Of a stretch of DNA of 64,000 bases, positions 50,636-63,954 are shown in pieces (the first letter of the stretch is position 1; each line of letters starts with the position of its first letter). The DNA comes from Clusia tigrina (lineage: Eukaryota > Arthropoda > Insecta > Diptera > Clusiidae): assembly GCA_920105625.2 (NCBI GenBank), contig OV050031.1, forward strand, positions 1,963,501-2,027,500, written 5' to 3'. Made by a program: the position numbers and the translations under genes. The notes beneath the pieces were generated by a model. That model had not been told where the DNA came from. It did not search any database and saw only the letters and a list, made by a program, of their open reading frames with translations.

Positions 50636-51604
50636 TTATTGGCTTCCACCGGAACTGGACGAAGATGCCGAGGCACTAGCATTGCCACTACTGGCAGCGA
50701 ATACTTTCTGAATATTGGTGAGAAATCCCCAAATCATGCCACCAATAGTACCCAAAACTTCCAACAATTTTAAATTAGTGCCCTCGTTGACCATTTCTCG
50801 TTCCTCCTCTGTCTCAATAACCGGGGAGTCTGTCTGTGGCGTGTGCTCACTTGGATCAACCAAGTGGTGTTGATTATTCTTTGGGTGCACTGTGTGATTG
50901 AAAGCACCATCGCGGACAGTATTTAAGAGATCCTTAACAGGTTGCAGCACAGGAATACTTTGCTTAGCTCGATTCCATAAACCCGTACTTACACTGCCAT
51001 TGGCTACAGCCGTGGTCATCGGTGACTCATGTTGGTCATTGTGGCCGAATATGTCATTGCTATTCTCCAATTTATTCTGTTTGATATTTGGCGAATCGTC
51101 GGTTTCGTTGGCAATCAACTTTGTCGAGTTATTTTTGGTGGGCATGACACTAAGGTTGAAATTAGCGTCCAATTGCTGCACTAATCGAGCAAATGAGTGA
51201 GGTTGGACACCGGAATGTGGCATTTGCTCGGCATTGTGTAAAGTTTTCACATCAAATTCGGAGAGTTGCTGCTCAGTTCTGACCTTGTTTTTCTTCTGTT
51301 TGACGAAACTAACAATGTGTGAAGTGGGAGCTGCTGTGGTCGCCGCTGAGGCGCCCATTTCACAAAGCGAGAACTGCAAATAAGAAACACACGAAATTGT
51401 AATGGAATAATACACCATTCAAAATGCAGGGCATGCAAGGCAATTAAAATTGCTAAACAGGGCTGAGTAAAATATAAAATGGAAATTATTCTCGGAGAAT
51501 TGTTAGTTGAGGTAATGATGGAATCCCAGCTCAAGATTTGCTTAAGTTTTCGATGTATTTGAACTCACATTTATCACAGCAAACGCGAATAACGTCGCCC
51601 ACAT
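50636..51604 (-). CDS. Unrecognised secreted protein, 257 aa
   Basis: Two exons, 51604-51569 and 51373-50636, join in phase 0. The first 12 residues (MWATLFAFAVIN) plus FSLCE from exon 2 make a good signal peptide, with likely cleavage near residue 17. Starting at the first exon is preferred because without it the protein has no signal. The mature chain is polar, with several N-x-S/T sites and an acidic stretch (ETEEEREMVNEG). It has one hydrophobic block near the C terminus (LLEVLGTIGGMIWGFLTNI), then a Ser/Ala/Gly tail. That block could be an amphipathic helix, a membrane anchor or a GPI-signal remnant, although the polar tail after it argues against a GPI signal. No family is recognised. 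It lies upstream of the FAM172-type gene on the same strand, 530 bp away. Confidence 0.72.
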
Positions 51605-53409
51605 TTTTGCTCCCAGTTTAGAGAATATATCAAGCTAATTAGTAACTCTCTGCTGTCTCTCTCACTCTCACTCTCCTTTTCACTTTCAGCAACCTTCGCA
51701 CTAATTTAAACCGCTACGTTTGCGTGTAGAAGTCCAACTGGCAGGCCGGTGAATGTGGGCTTAGACAGCCGAATAGGCCACTCAACTACCAAAATGTGCA
51801 GTGCGTTTAAGCGTAATTAATATGCAGAATGCGTCTACGCATCAATTTGCATGCAACACAATCGATTTTATTTATTGAGGCTGATTCTTCATACCCTACA
51901 AGCAGCCAGTTCGTTGAATAAGTTGCTCTCGACGCAAAATATACGCAACATTTTCCAAGTATGTAAAAATTCTTGGTCCTTATATGATTCCCAACTTCTC
52001 CTTCCTATTGTTTGCATCATTATGGGACAAAAGAATGTTGTGGCTTCCAAACGAATCAAACAAGTACGAAACTCGCGTACCAAATCCTACACGTTCGGAG
52101 ACAGGTGTTTTGCGTACTGAGAAAGTTCGGACTAAATTGTTGAAACTAGCTCCCAGCTTTGTACACTGAAGCAGGTTTGAATACTATTCAACACAATGAA
52201 AGAAAATCTTGTCTATAGAAAAGCTAAATCATCAGGTAAAGATCTGGACCATGCGATGATCCTCTATTTATCTGACAAGGGAATATAAGCAAGGCCAGCT
52301 CGAAACGGTATGAACTGCTACTCGTACTACTCATAAACCACCGAACTGACTGCCACCAAAGTGTTCATTTCACAATTGAGGCATGTAACCACAGGAGTGA
52401 CTGTGGGAGCCATATAGATTGACATTGAATACGAATGCAATGCCTTCATTAATGAGAAGTGGAAGAATCAAGGGGCGTGTGAAATCACTTATAGGGATTG
52501 AATTTATCATAGCATGAGAAATGGCAGAATCAAGGGGCATGTTAAATGTTTTATAGGGATTGAATTTATCATATTGATGAAGCCCTACAAAGTTTAGGGA
52601 AAGTAACCAAGTAACCAAGTAACTCTAGACAGTGACAACGATAGTGAAACATGAGTTCATACGGAGCCGTGTAAGAGCTTTAGAATCAAGACGAGATATC
52701 CTCTGTTGGTATCAATATTTCCACGCCCCAAAATGCGTGTTTGTGATCCAGCGATTTCAATGCTGCGTAATTTTCCCCTCAAGTCAATGTGTAGCTTCTT
52801 GAAAGGGACTTATACTAAATCTTCGTTTGATATATTTGAAACAAAGATAATCTTATTTTCTTCATAAACTATGGCGATCGGGACTGGTCAACTACTAACA
52901 ACATATCTCATTGCCGTCGAAAGTGAATTGTCCGAGCCCCACATTAGGTCATTAACATCCTGAAGTGAGTAGCTATTGGAGCCTCTTCCCATTTCAGATC
53001 TCGCACCGATTGCACAATGTCTACGGATTCTACAGCCAGTAAGGATTGGGAAAATAATCCTTTACAGGAGGTATTCAATACACAATTAGTCCTTAGTCAT
53101 GTTGTCTCGTCCTATAACTGAGTACACCAATGAAGGAGCAATGAGCAGGTAGGATGATTGTATGCGAATCTGTTCGTAAGTACTTGCTGGAAAACAACTC
53201 GGCACTACCTTGCATCTTTTTTGGATTTATACTTTTAAATTTTTCAAAAAAATATTCCTTAGAGAGCTAAGAAATTTGTAAATGTTCATTCAGTTTAACA
53301 ATTTTAGTTCATTCGATTCTAAATGAAAATTTTTTAAATTAGAAAATATTTTTTGTCTTCTCTTCCGGATTTTAAACAAAATTTTTTGTGAATTTAAAAT
53401 TAAAATAAA
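51605..53409. other. Intergenic, between divergent genes
   Basis: This should hold the promoters of the minus-strand secreted-protein gene (left edge; a CTCTCTCACTCTCAC tract lies at about 51655) and the plus-strand chimeric gene (right edge). No TATA box is clear for either. The 62-bp repeat at 52450 lies here. Confidence 0.5.
52450..52580 (+). repeat. 62-bp direct repeat, two copies
   Basis: AGAATCAAGGGGCGTGT with TATAGGGATTGAATTTATCA (52464) recurs at 52526 with small changes. Confidence 0.85.
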
Positions 53410-56400
53410 ATGCGAATATTTGGAAAAGTTTTACGAACATTCCGAGTAAGCAGGAAAAAATAAGCTTCTGTGTAGCTATTTTAAATTTTTCACATAATGT
53501 TCTTTGATCCTTCAGCTATCCTGTAACAAGACATCGCGTCGATGTTCAACCTTAGTAGGCACAAATAATAATAGTCCTCGTCTAGATATTAATGGTCAGC
53601 TTGCGAAAAATTTAGTTTGCGTTCGTTTGTATGCCTCAGAATCGGGTACAGGTAAGTTCAAGGAAGGATATAGGACACATATCCTTAGGGACCGCTTATA
53701 CACAATTTCTGTTTTCACTATTTTAAGGTGATGAAGAAGCCATTCGGCAGACACTGACTTTCCTAGCTGTGCTGCGTGAACATGATAATCAAGTAGAGTC
53801 CTTTTCCAACAGTCTAGAATATTCATATCCAAAGGACTTCGCGAACCTTGATGAATACAAGGATCTAAATGATAAGGACGTTAAGGAAAATGCGGACGCA
53901 GAAGCGCTGTACAAAGTCCTTGAGCATGCCATTGCTAAGAAAAATCTAAATCGTATAAAGTCCCGCGATTTTCTATCCAATTGGGATGACTTGAATGATG
54001 GTTATCCTGCCGAAGTGCCGGAGGCGCTTCGGAAAAAACTAAAGAAATTAGCTCTCACTTCCGTGAAGTTGGCTTTACGCATGAATTCCGATTCTGCTGC
54101 TAATGCTATCAGCTTTGGCAACCCTACGAAATACGAATCCTTTAAGGATTCCGCCTTATCTCTGGCAGATTTTTTTGGTAGGGATCAATCGGAGCATAAT
54201 CAATTGATTCCATTTAATGCCTACGTGAAGGGTACCATTGAGGTTGATCCTTCGATGCATTCGTCTGATCAGTTAAAAAATGCGGTAACTAATAGCACGG
54301 ACTCTGTATCAGCTATTATAGGTGCACATTTAGGCAGTACGTCAGCACAGAAAAGTTGTACTGGCGACGTTAGACGCATGTGGTATTCTACCAACTCAAA
54401 TAACACTTCCGATGATCCCAAAAGTAAGCGAGATCCTCACGTTGTATGTGTGCGGGAGGGCGATAAGGGATGTGTGTCGCCGGGAAATGCAGACCTTCCC
54501 AAATACAACCCACCGGGGAAAACACAAGATGAAAAAGATTGCAAGGAACAAACGACTGCACTCACACTTCTGTCGACCCCCTTTAACAACACGACATTAT
54601 TTGATCGTTGTGGCTCGATAGGACTCATGAGTTCCGATAGCTACGCTAAAGCGCTTGCGGAAGCCGCAAAGAGACGAGATACTCTGAAAAGAGCAATAAA
54701 AGCGGCCAAGGCAGCTAAAGCGGCAAAAGCGGCTCAAACGGCAGAAAAACGCACTTTAAAAGCTGTCTCGATAAGATCTTCTCCGTGTTTACAGAGTCTT
54801 GATATCGCACCGAGCCCTAAAATAAAATTCGATCCTCAACCATTCCAGTCATGCAAAAAGAGTAACAGAGATAAATGTGACAAACCAATAAAAGGTAAAA
54901 CACCATGCGCAATAGACGCGTTCGAGGAGCAATGCAGGCCCAAAAAAAAGAAGGACCCCTGTAAAAAGGACGGAGGTGTGTGCAATCATGTTTACGTTAA
55001 ACGCCCCAAGAAAAGGAGAGAAGAGGACTCTGGCCCATGTAAAAAGCCGGATGGACCTCCAGAGGGTTGCAAATTTACATCGATTTTAAACGAACCTTTA
55101 AAATTAATAGAGGTGACAGAGATCAAGCCTTCTTTAAAGGACTATATGGATTTGAGTAAGAACGAACAGACTGCAGAAATTTTGCTAGCAAAGAAAGGTA
55201 AAAAAGACGACTGTAAAAAAGAGGATCCCTGTAAAAAAAAGAAGCCCAAGCCAAAAAAGAAGCCTTGTATCGAGAAAGGGTCTTGTGAGGATAAAATGAG
55301 ACAGATGGATCCTTGCAAGAAAAAAAAGAAAAAGGATGATCCTTGTAAACCCAAGAAATGTAGTTCAGGTTCGTCCCCGGCAACGATTAGCGATAATGCT
55401 GTTCCCCCTTCTCAGACAACTGAGAATGCAAGGACTGTGCTATCATACACGTCCGCTAAAAGTGTAAGCAATGTGCCATCGTCCAAGACAACTGCAAATG
55501 AAGGGACTGTAGGTCCGTCAAAGACAGCTGTAAGTGCACAAATTGTTGAATCGAATAAAAAAGCTGCAGAAGCAGACATTGTGGCATCATCCAAGACAGC
55601 TGCTAGTGAACGAATTGTGGCCGCAGATAAAACTCCTGCCACTGAACGTATTTTAGCATCGTCGTCCAAGACACCCGCAACTGAACGTATTGTGTCATCG
55701 TCCAAGTCACCCGCGACTGAACGTATTGTGTCGTCGTCCAAGATACCTGGAATTGAACGTCTTGTGTCGTCGTCCAAGACACCCGCAACTGAACGTCTTG
55801 TATCATCTTCCAAGATACCTGGAATTGAACGTCTTGTGTCGTCGTCCAAGACACCCGCAACTGAACGTCTTGTGTCATCTTCAAAGATACCTGGAATTGA
55901 ACGCCTAGCGACTTCGTCCAAGGCACCTGGAGCTGAACGTCTGGCGACATCGTCCAAGGCACCTGCAGCTGAACCTTTAGCGACATCATCCAAGGCACCT
56001 GCAACTGAAAGTCTAGCGTCATCATCCAAGGCACCTGCACCTGCGTCGTCGACCAAAGCATCTGCAGCTGAACGGCTAGCGTCATCGTCCAAGGCATCTG
56101 CAGCTGAACGTCTGGCGTCATCGCCAAAGGCACCTGCAGCTGAACGTCTAGCGTCGTCAAAAGCGCCGGCAGCTGAACGTGTAGCGTCATCGTCAAAAGC
56201 GCCGGCAGCTGAACGTGTAGCGTCATCATCCAAGGCACCTGCAACGCCGAAGACACCTGCAACAGAGCATATTGCAGCATCTAAGCTGACAGGAGCTGGC
56301 GTATCAAAGCCAGCTGAGATAACCGCTACCATAATATTACCTAATACAGATAACGCAGCATTGTCGAACTCAGCTTCAAGTCCAGATGATCTACAATTAT

Positions 56401-59400
56401 ACAATGCAGCTGAAGTGGCAAGCATTTTAGACGCTCTAAAAGGAAAACCTGTAGAACCTGTAGAAGTGGCAAAAAATGTATCGAGTGCAGATAATGCAAC
56501 ATTGTCGAATACAGCTTCAAGTGCAGATAGCGAAGCATTGTCGAATTCAGCTTCAAATGTAGATGGCGCAGCATTGTCGAACACAGCTTCAAGTCCAGAT
56601 GATCTACAATTATACAATGCAGCTGAAGTGGCAAGCATTTTAGACGCTCTAAAAGGAAAACCTGTAGAACCTGTAGAAGTGGCAAAAAATGTATCGAGTG
56701 CAGATAATGCAACATTGTCGAATACAGCTTCAAGTGCAGATAGCGCAGCATTGTCGAATTCAGCTTCGAGCGCAGATAGCGCAGCATTGTCGAATTCGGA
56801 TCTAAGTGCAGATGGTGCAGTCTTATACAATGCAGCGGAAATGGCAACCATTTTAGACGCACTAAAAACAGAACCTATAGAACCTGCAGAATTGGCAAAA
56901 AAGGGTAAAGAAGATCCATGTAAACCAAAAAAAAAGCCAGATCCTTGCAAGAAGCCTAAAAAGAAGCCAGATCCTTGCAAGCCTAAAAAGAAGCCAGATC
57001 CTTGCAAGCCTAAAAAGAAGCCAGACCCTTGCAAGCCTAAAAAGAAGCCAGACCCTTGCAAGCCTAAAAAGAAGCCAGACCCTTGCAAGCCCAAAAAGAA
57101 GCCGGATCCTTGCAAACCAAAAAAGAAGCCGGATCCTTGCAAACCAAAAAAGAAGCCGGATCCTTGCAAACCAAAAAAGAAGCCGGATCCTTGCAAACCA
57201 AAAAAGAAATGTAGTTCAGATTCAACTAACGCACCTATGGCTGTGAATGCAGGTACCGTGGCAACTTCCCAGATAGCCTCAAAAGCCGGTACCGTAGCAT
57301 CATCCATAACAGCAACAAACGCAAGCAATGTAACAATACAAAAAATCGAACCTACTCAATTGGCAAAAGGTGACAAGAAAGATCCTTGCAAGCCCAAAAA
57401 GAAGCCAGACCCTTGCAAGAAGCCCAAAAAGAAGCCGGATCCCTGCAAGCCCAAAAAGAAGCCGGATCCCTGCAAGCCTAAAAAGAAGCCAGACCCTTGC
57501 AAGCCCAAAAAGAAGCCGGATCCCTGCAAGCCTAAAAAGAAGCCGGATCCCTGCAAGCCCAAAAAGAAGCCAGACCCTTGCAAGCCCAAAAAGAAGCCAG
57601 ACCCTTGCAAGCCTAAAAAGAAGCCAGACCCTTGCAAGCCTAAAAAGAAGCCAGACCCTTGCAAGCCCAAAAAGAAATGCAGTGGCGATTCATCCCAGGC
57701 AAGTGTAAGTGCGTCTTCATGCAAAACAACAGCTACTGCGAATGCCGCGGCACCATGCAAGAAACCAGCTGCAAGTACCGCGCCATTATGCAAGAAAGCT
57801 GCAAGTGCAGGTAATGTGACTTCAGCTAAATCTGGCAAATCGGGAATCGGGGGAACATGCCAGAAAACAGCTACAAGTACCGCGCCAGTATGCAAGAAAT
57901 CTGCAAGTGCAGGTAATGTGGCTGCAGGTGCAAAGAAGGCCCCAGCCAAGTGCGTACCACCGAAAGCTAATACTACTGACAAGTGCTCTGCCAAGGTCAA
58001 GAGCACTAAACCGAACTGCCCAAATGGTATAGGTGGTAAAGGTGGAAAGAGAGATTATAGCACAAGTGGTGAATACATTTCCGCTCGTTCATCCCTGTTG
58101 ACGATTCTAAGCAGAATTTTCTTAAATAAACGTGATTGCAATACCTTATCCATGGAACGTCCAAAATATGCTTTCGGCAGATCTTTAGATGCTGCCTCAT
58201 TGAGGTCTTTCAGTAAATGCAAAAAGGGTAATAGTTGCAAAAAGAATAAAGGTGAAAAGAAAAGAGACGAGGCGGACGTAGGAAAATGCAAGAAGGCTGC
58301 TACCAAGTTGCCTCTATCGCGTACACTAAGACCTAGACGTAAGCCAGCTAAGAAACTATGCTACGACCCCCATAGTGAAGAGTGCCCCAAAAAACTGTGC
58401 AAACCAGCAAGCGAAACAGCTTGTGGCAAAAAGCCGGAGAAACCAGACTGCCCCAAGAAAGGTAAGAACATGGCATTGTTATATTCAAAGTTCACAAACT
58501 GCAATCTCTTAAATAATTTTTACTACAAGGTAGAAAATAAGAATTCATTCAACACAATTCCAAACAAATTAACGCAAACAAACATCTGCAACGTTAGACA
58601 ACATGCGATCAGACATTTCTGTACTGGTTCCACAATCAATATCAACAATAGATTTTGCGACGACGACGGCGACAGTACTACGGATTCTTCCGATTCAAGT
58701 GACGATAATTGCGATGACAAGGAACTACCACTACCACCAATAATGTTGAGGGAGCAGGATAAGGACAGGGATTGCAATGAAGTTATAAAAATAACAAATG
58801 TTTGTAAAGTCGACAAGTTGTACGAGACTATTCCAACTTACAGTGACTACGGTAGGTAACCTGGAGGTCCAGAGAACGTTTAATTTGCAAAATACATTTC
58901 CAGATGTACTCATACGGACAGACGCGGTAGCCATTTCTGGATCCGACATACACTTCTATGAAACTGGCGGAAAAACATGCTTGAACATGACTTTGGGTCA
59001 TGACGCGTCTGGCGTCGTCGAAAAGGTGAAACAATTTTCTTCCGACAGCATATTTATTTCCGTTCTCATCCCATTAGGTTGGCAAATGTGTTTTGAATTT
59101 CAAGCCAGGTGATCGTATTGTAATGGAATCTGGTCTCTCATGCGGCATATGCGATCTATGCAAACGCGGTGCCTACAATATGTGCTCCCAACTAATATAT
59201 AATGGATTTCTGGCGAGATACCAAGTGCACCCTGCCGATCTGTGTCACAAATTACCGTGCTCAGTGTCCATGGAGGAAGGTTCAATGACCCAGACTTTAG
59301 GTAAACAACAATTCAAACTATTTACCGATCCCCTTAACCCCCAATCTTCGCTGTAGCTTTGGGTTGCCAGGCCTGTTTTCGAGCAAAAATCAATCCAACC

Positions 59401-60044
59401 AGCAACGTCCTTATCATTGGATCCTGTCCAATAGCAATTTCAGCAGCGCTATGTGCCCAAGCAATTGGCGCAAACAAAATCTGTCTGGCCTGCATCATGC
59501 AAAACAGCTTAGAACTAATACGCAAGCAGTTCGGCTTCGACTATATTCGGCTTGACAATTCTATGGCCTTCAGCGAGGTGCTGGAGAGCATATTCTGTGT
59601 TTTGCACGACTGGCCAGAAGTGGTCATAAATTGCGCAGCATCTGAGACTACCATGAATGTAGCTGTAATGGCACTACAGCCATGCGGCACCTGCGTGCTA
59701 GCGAACTGCGAAACCGAATGCGCAACCTTCAACTCAATGGATTTTCTTATGAAAAATCTGAAAATTGAGGCTAGTTTTCGTTCGGCGAATATGTGAGTGT
59801 TTGCGATCCTCTCAGGTCTCTTGGCCAAACGAATAACTTGAAATCCAATTGCAGGTTCCCTACGGCCTTATATCTAATGAAGACAGGACAAGCACCGATA
59901 GGCAACTTAATAGCGAAGACTTTCCCTTGGCCACAAGTTGATACGGCTTTTCGAACGGCTCAACACGAATCGAATGTTGGTAACAGGAAAGTAATTGTAA
60001 AATGTGCGGAAGAGGAAAACGTAAGAGAAGCTACGAAAAGATGA
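53410..60044 (+). CDS. Don-juan-like repeat protein fused to a degenerate sorbitol-dehydrogenase (MDR) domain, about 2,088 aa
   Basis: Proposed exons are 53410-53445, 53516-53651, 53728-58851, 58904-59025, 59078-59300, 59357-59792 and 59855-60044; all phases agree and give 2,088 aa. Exons 1-2 (MRIFGKVLRTFR, then a basic Ser/Thr/Arg-rich stretch) look like a mitochondrial presequence. Residues about 690-910 are Ser/Lys/Ala/Pro repeats (type SSSKTPATERIV). Residues about 1118-1217 and 1275-1373 are two DPCKPKKKP arrays, close to the DPCKKK repeat known from the Drosophila sperm protein Don juan. Residues about 1730-2088 align along the full length of sorbitol dehydrogenase (SGSD, GHDASG, GDRIVMESG, a four-Cys lobe, GSCPIA). 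Catalytic zinc ligands are mostly lost. The inferred role is a structural component of sperm mitochondrial derivatives. Drosophila CG4836 may be the orthologue, from memory and unverified. The exon 3 acceptor is AAG rather than CAG. I am sure of the two halves and fairly sure they form one transcript. Confidence 0.8.
55630..56280 (+). repeat. Coding repeat of about 36-39 bp, SSSKxPxxERL/IV units
   Basis: About 17 imperfect units of 10-13 residues (types SSSKTPATERIV, SSSKIPGIERLV, SSSKAPAAERLA) run through residues 690-910 of the chimeric protein. The units alternate in pairs in the first half (PATER then PGIER), which points to a two-unit higher-order repeat. They are rich in Ser, Lys and Ala and probably disordered. 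Confidence 0.85.
56378..56751 (+). repeat. 213-bp in-frame coding duplication
   Basis: A segment containing DDLQLYNAAEVASILDALKG and the following VEVAKNVSSADNATLS occurs twice, 213 bp (71 codons) apart, and is nearly identical at the nucleotide level over about 160 bp. A third, more divergent copy (VLYNAAEMATILDALK) follows at about 56818-56870. The DALK helix-like block precedes each lysine-rich array and may be a small folded spacer. Confidence 0.85.
56909..57208 (+). repeat. 27-bp coding minisatellite, first DPCKPKKKP array
   Basis: Eleven tandem units of 27 bp encode DPCKPKKKP. The second unit is 10 residues long (DPCKKPKKKP). Units fall into synonymous classes, ending for example in aagcctaaaaagaagcca or aaaccaaaaaagaagccg, and these classes are clustered, which suggests recent local homogenisation. 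It lies inside exon 3 of the chimeric gene. Confidence 0.95.
57379..57676 (+). repeat. 27-bp coding minisatellite, second DPCKPKKKP array
   Basis: This array has the same architecture as the first: eleven units, with the second unit carrying the extra lysine, followed by a Cys-Ser-rich exit (KKCSGDS here, KKCSSDS in the first array). The matching order argues that one array was copied from the other as a block, with the intervening 57 or so residues. Confidence 0.95.
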
Positions 60045-61869
60045 AAATGCTTTCTAATGAAAAAACAAAAAAAATTGTTTGTGTATATATATTTTTCAAC
60101 AAAATACAAAGCTTTTTTGCAGTATCAAAATCGTAATCGTTTTAAATGATCCCACCAAACTGAAATCACATTTAAGCAGGTTGGGGAATCTCACTGGGCG
60201 GTTGATTGTACCAACCTTTTTAGTTGGCTAATTGTGGGGGTACTCTAAAAAAAAATCCAGTACTGCTTTGGGAATCTTATTTGGCGGATGATTGTACCAA
60301 CTTTCTAGTTGCTTAATTGGTGGTCTTTAAAATTACAGTACTAGTGGTTGTCTCCGTAGAATCGTTGAATGAGAATATACCCTTCTTCCAGTTTCGGCGC
60401 ATATAGGTCTTTGCGACAGGATTGAGTTGAGTTAAAAACATTTCAAAATTTCTTTTTATATTTACCAATTATTCTAGGGATAATACCTTAGAATGAAAGT
60501 AATAAAATGCTGGTCTCTTGTTCAAATCTTGATTTAAATCATTCTTGGCCTTGTATTAGACTATCACAGCAGAATTTAACCAGTTATTAAACGCTATTTT
60601 TATGAAATATAAATTTATTTCACATCTTATATATTGAACCCCAACTTGCTTAATTATCAGGGTTTTGATCATACTTCGTATTTCTATCTATAGTTTAGTA
60701 ATATATAACCGATCTCTAAAGAGCGATATGCAGAAGATTTTTATAAATACCGTGAAGAAATATTGGCAATTGGATTTGGGGCCATCCAGAGAAATACGAG
60801 CAGCCACCGTTTTCCACTGCAGTCAGAAAATGTTAGAAGTAGCATTTGAGAAACGACCACCGTATTCCACTGTATTCAGAAAATGTTCGAATCTTGTGCA
60901 CAGTCTGCTTTGTTGACGTTTTATCGTTCTTCATTGCGAATATAGATGGCGCTAACTATACGAAGTGAATTTGACAGCAGTGCATTGCACGTGCGTGTTT
61001 GTTGCTATGTGCAGCGATGCCAGAAAGTTTTTCATTTCTATAACTTAATCGATGGAAGCTTAAGGCAATATTATTCTTATTATTACTTAAAAAATAATGT
61101 CTATTGTTTTACAATGATAGATAAGCACTAGCTGCTTTAGCTCGAAGGCAATAATAGTTTTTAAAAATATCGTACAGTTTTGACAAATCACAATTTTCAA
61201 TTTTAATTAGTTCTCATCAGCCACACGGATATACACGGATATTTTGATGCCAACATCATGGGTGACATTCACTTCCTCATAGTGTTTTAATTGGATATTT
61301 TATTTCAGGTTTTTGCAGTTTATTACAAAAAAATATATAAACATACAAATATTATATATATTATATATACGATCAGGATCACTTCTTTGACAGTTAGTTT
61401 TTAAGTATGCGAGCCAACATTCTTTCACAACACTTCTTATATACGCCTATAGATTAATCTATGTATTTTGCAAGCTGACATACAAAATTGTATATCTGAT
61501 TGCCCAAACACATAATATATTCATATGAAATAACGTAGTCTGATGGCTCAGCAAAGAAATTCGTTTTTGATACTGATGAAAAACTCTTAAGATAAAGTAA
61601 GAATAGCCATCATTTTCCATATTGATTTAATATTCATTTTTTGGATTCTTGCCATTTTTATGAAAAATTATTGAAAAATCTTAAAATATCGCCTGTAACT
61701 TTTAACCGCGGCGCAATATCCGAATTAAAAAGTCTGGCAACACTCTTTTTGCGTGGTGAAGTGACACATTTGTGGAAGTATTTATTTAATATTTCTATTT
61801 AGTGAATTATTTTTGGAATTAAAGTGAAATTAAACCAGTCCCAAGCCGAAACGAGGAGTTGTATTCATA
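60045..61869. other. Intergenic, chimeric gene to RIOK2
   Basis: No gene is seen. There is a duplicated 88-bp block at 60176, and a smaller one around 60815-60890 (CCACCGTTTTCCACTG, TCAGAAAATGTT). The RIOK2 5' UTR probably begins near 61760-61800; no TATA box, as usual for such housekeeping genes. Confidence 0.5.
60176..60345 (+). repeat. ~88-bp direct repeat, two diverged copies
   Basis: GGGAATCTCACTGGGCGGTT with ATTGTACCAACCTTTTTAGT is followed by a diverged copy (GGGAATCTTATTTGGCGGAT with ATTGTACCAACTTTCTAGTT) about 88 bp on, in the 3' flank of the chimeric gene. Confidence 0.8.
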
Positions 61870-63850
<1,981 letters not shown>

Positions 63851-63948
63851 TTTAATTTAATGCAATTTAATAGATGTTCGAATCTATGTTTTCAATCTAT
63901 TGGTGACACAATTAATTAAGTAAACCCAATTCATAATCCTTAATTGGA

Positions 63949-63954
63949 AATAAA
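63949..63954 (+). terminator. Polyadenylation signal of RIOK2
   Basis: A canonical AATAAA lies about 100 bp after the RIOK2 stop codon on the same strand, in an AT-rich 3' UTR. Confidence 0.7.

Noticed and set aside
55412..57328. Minus-strand open frame of 638 codons inside the chimeric gene
   Set aside because: It is the antisense shadow of a repeated coding region; period-three repeats without stops stay open on the other strand.
57356..58006. Minus-strand open frame of 216 codons with FFLGLQGSG repeats
   Set aside because: Antisense of the second DPCKPKKKP array, open only because of the repeat unit.
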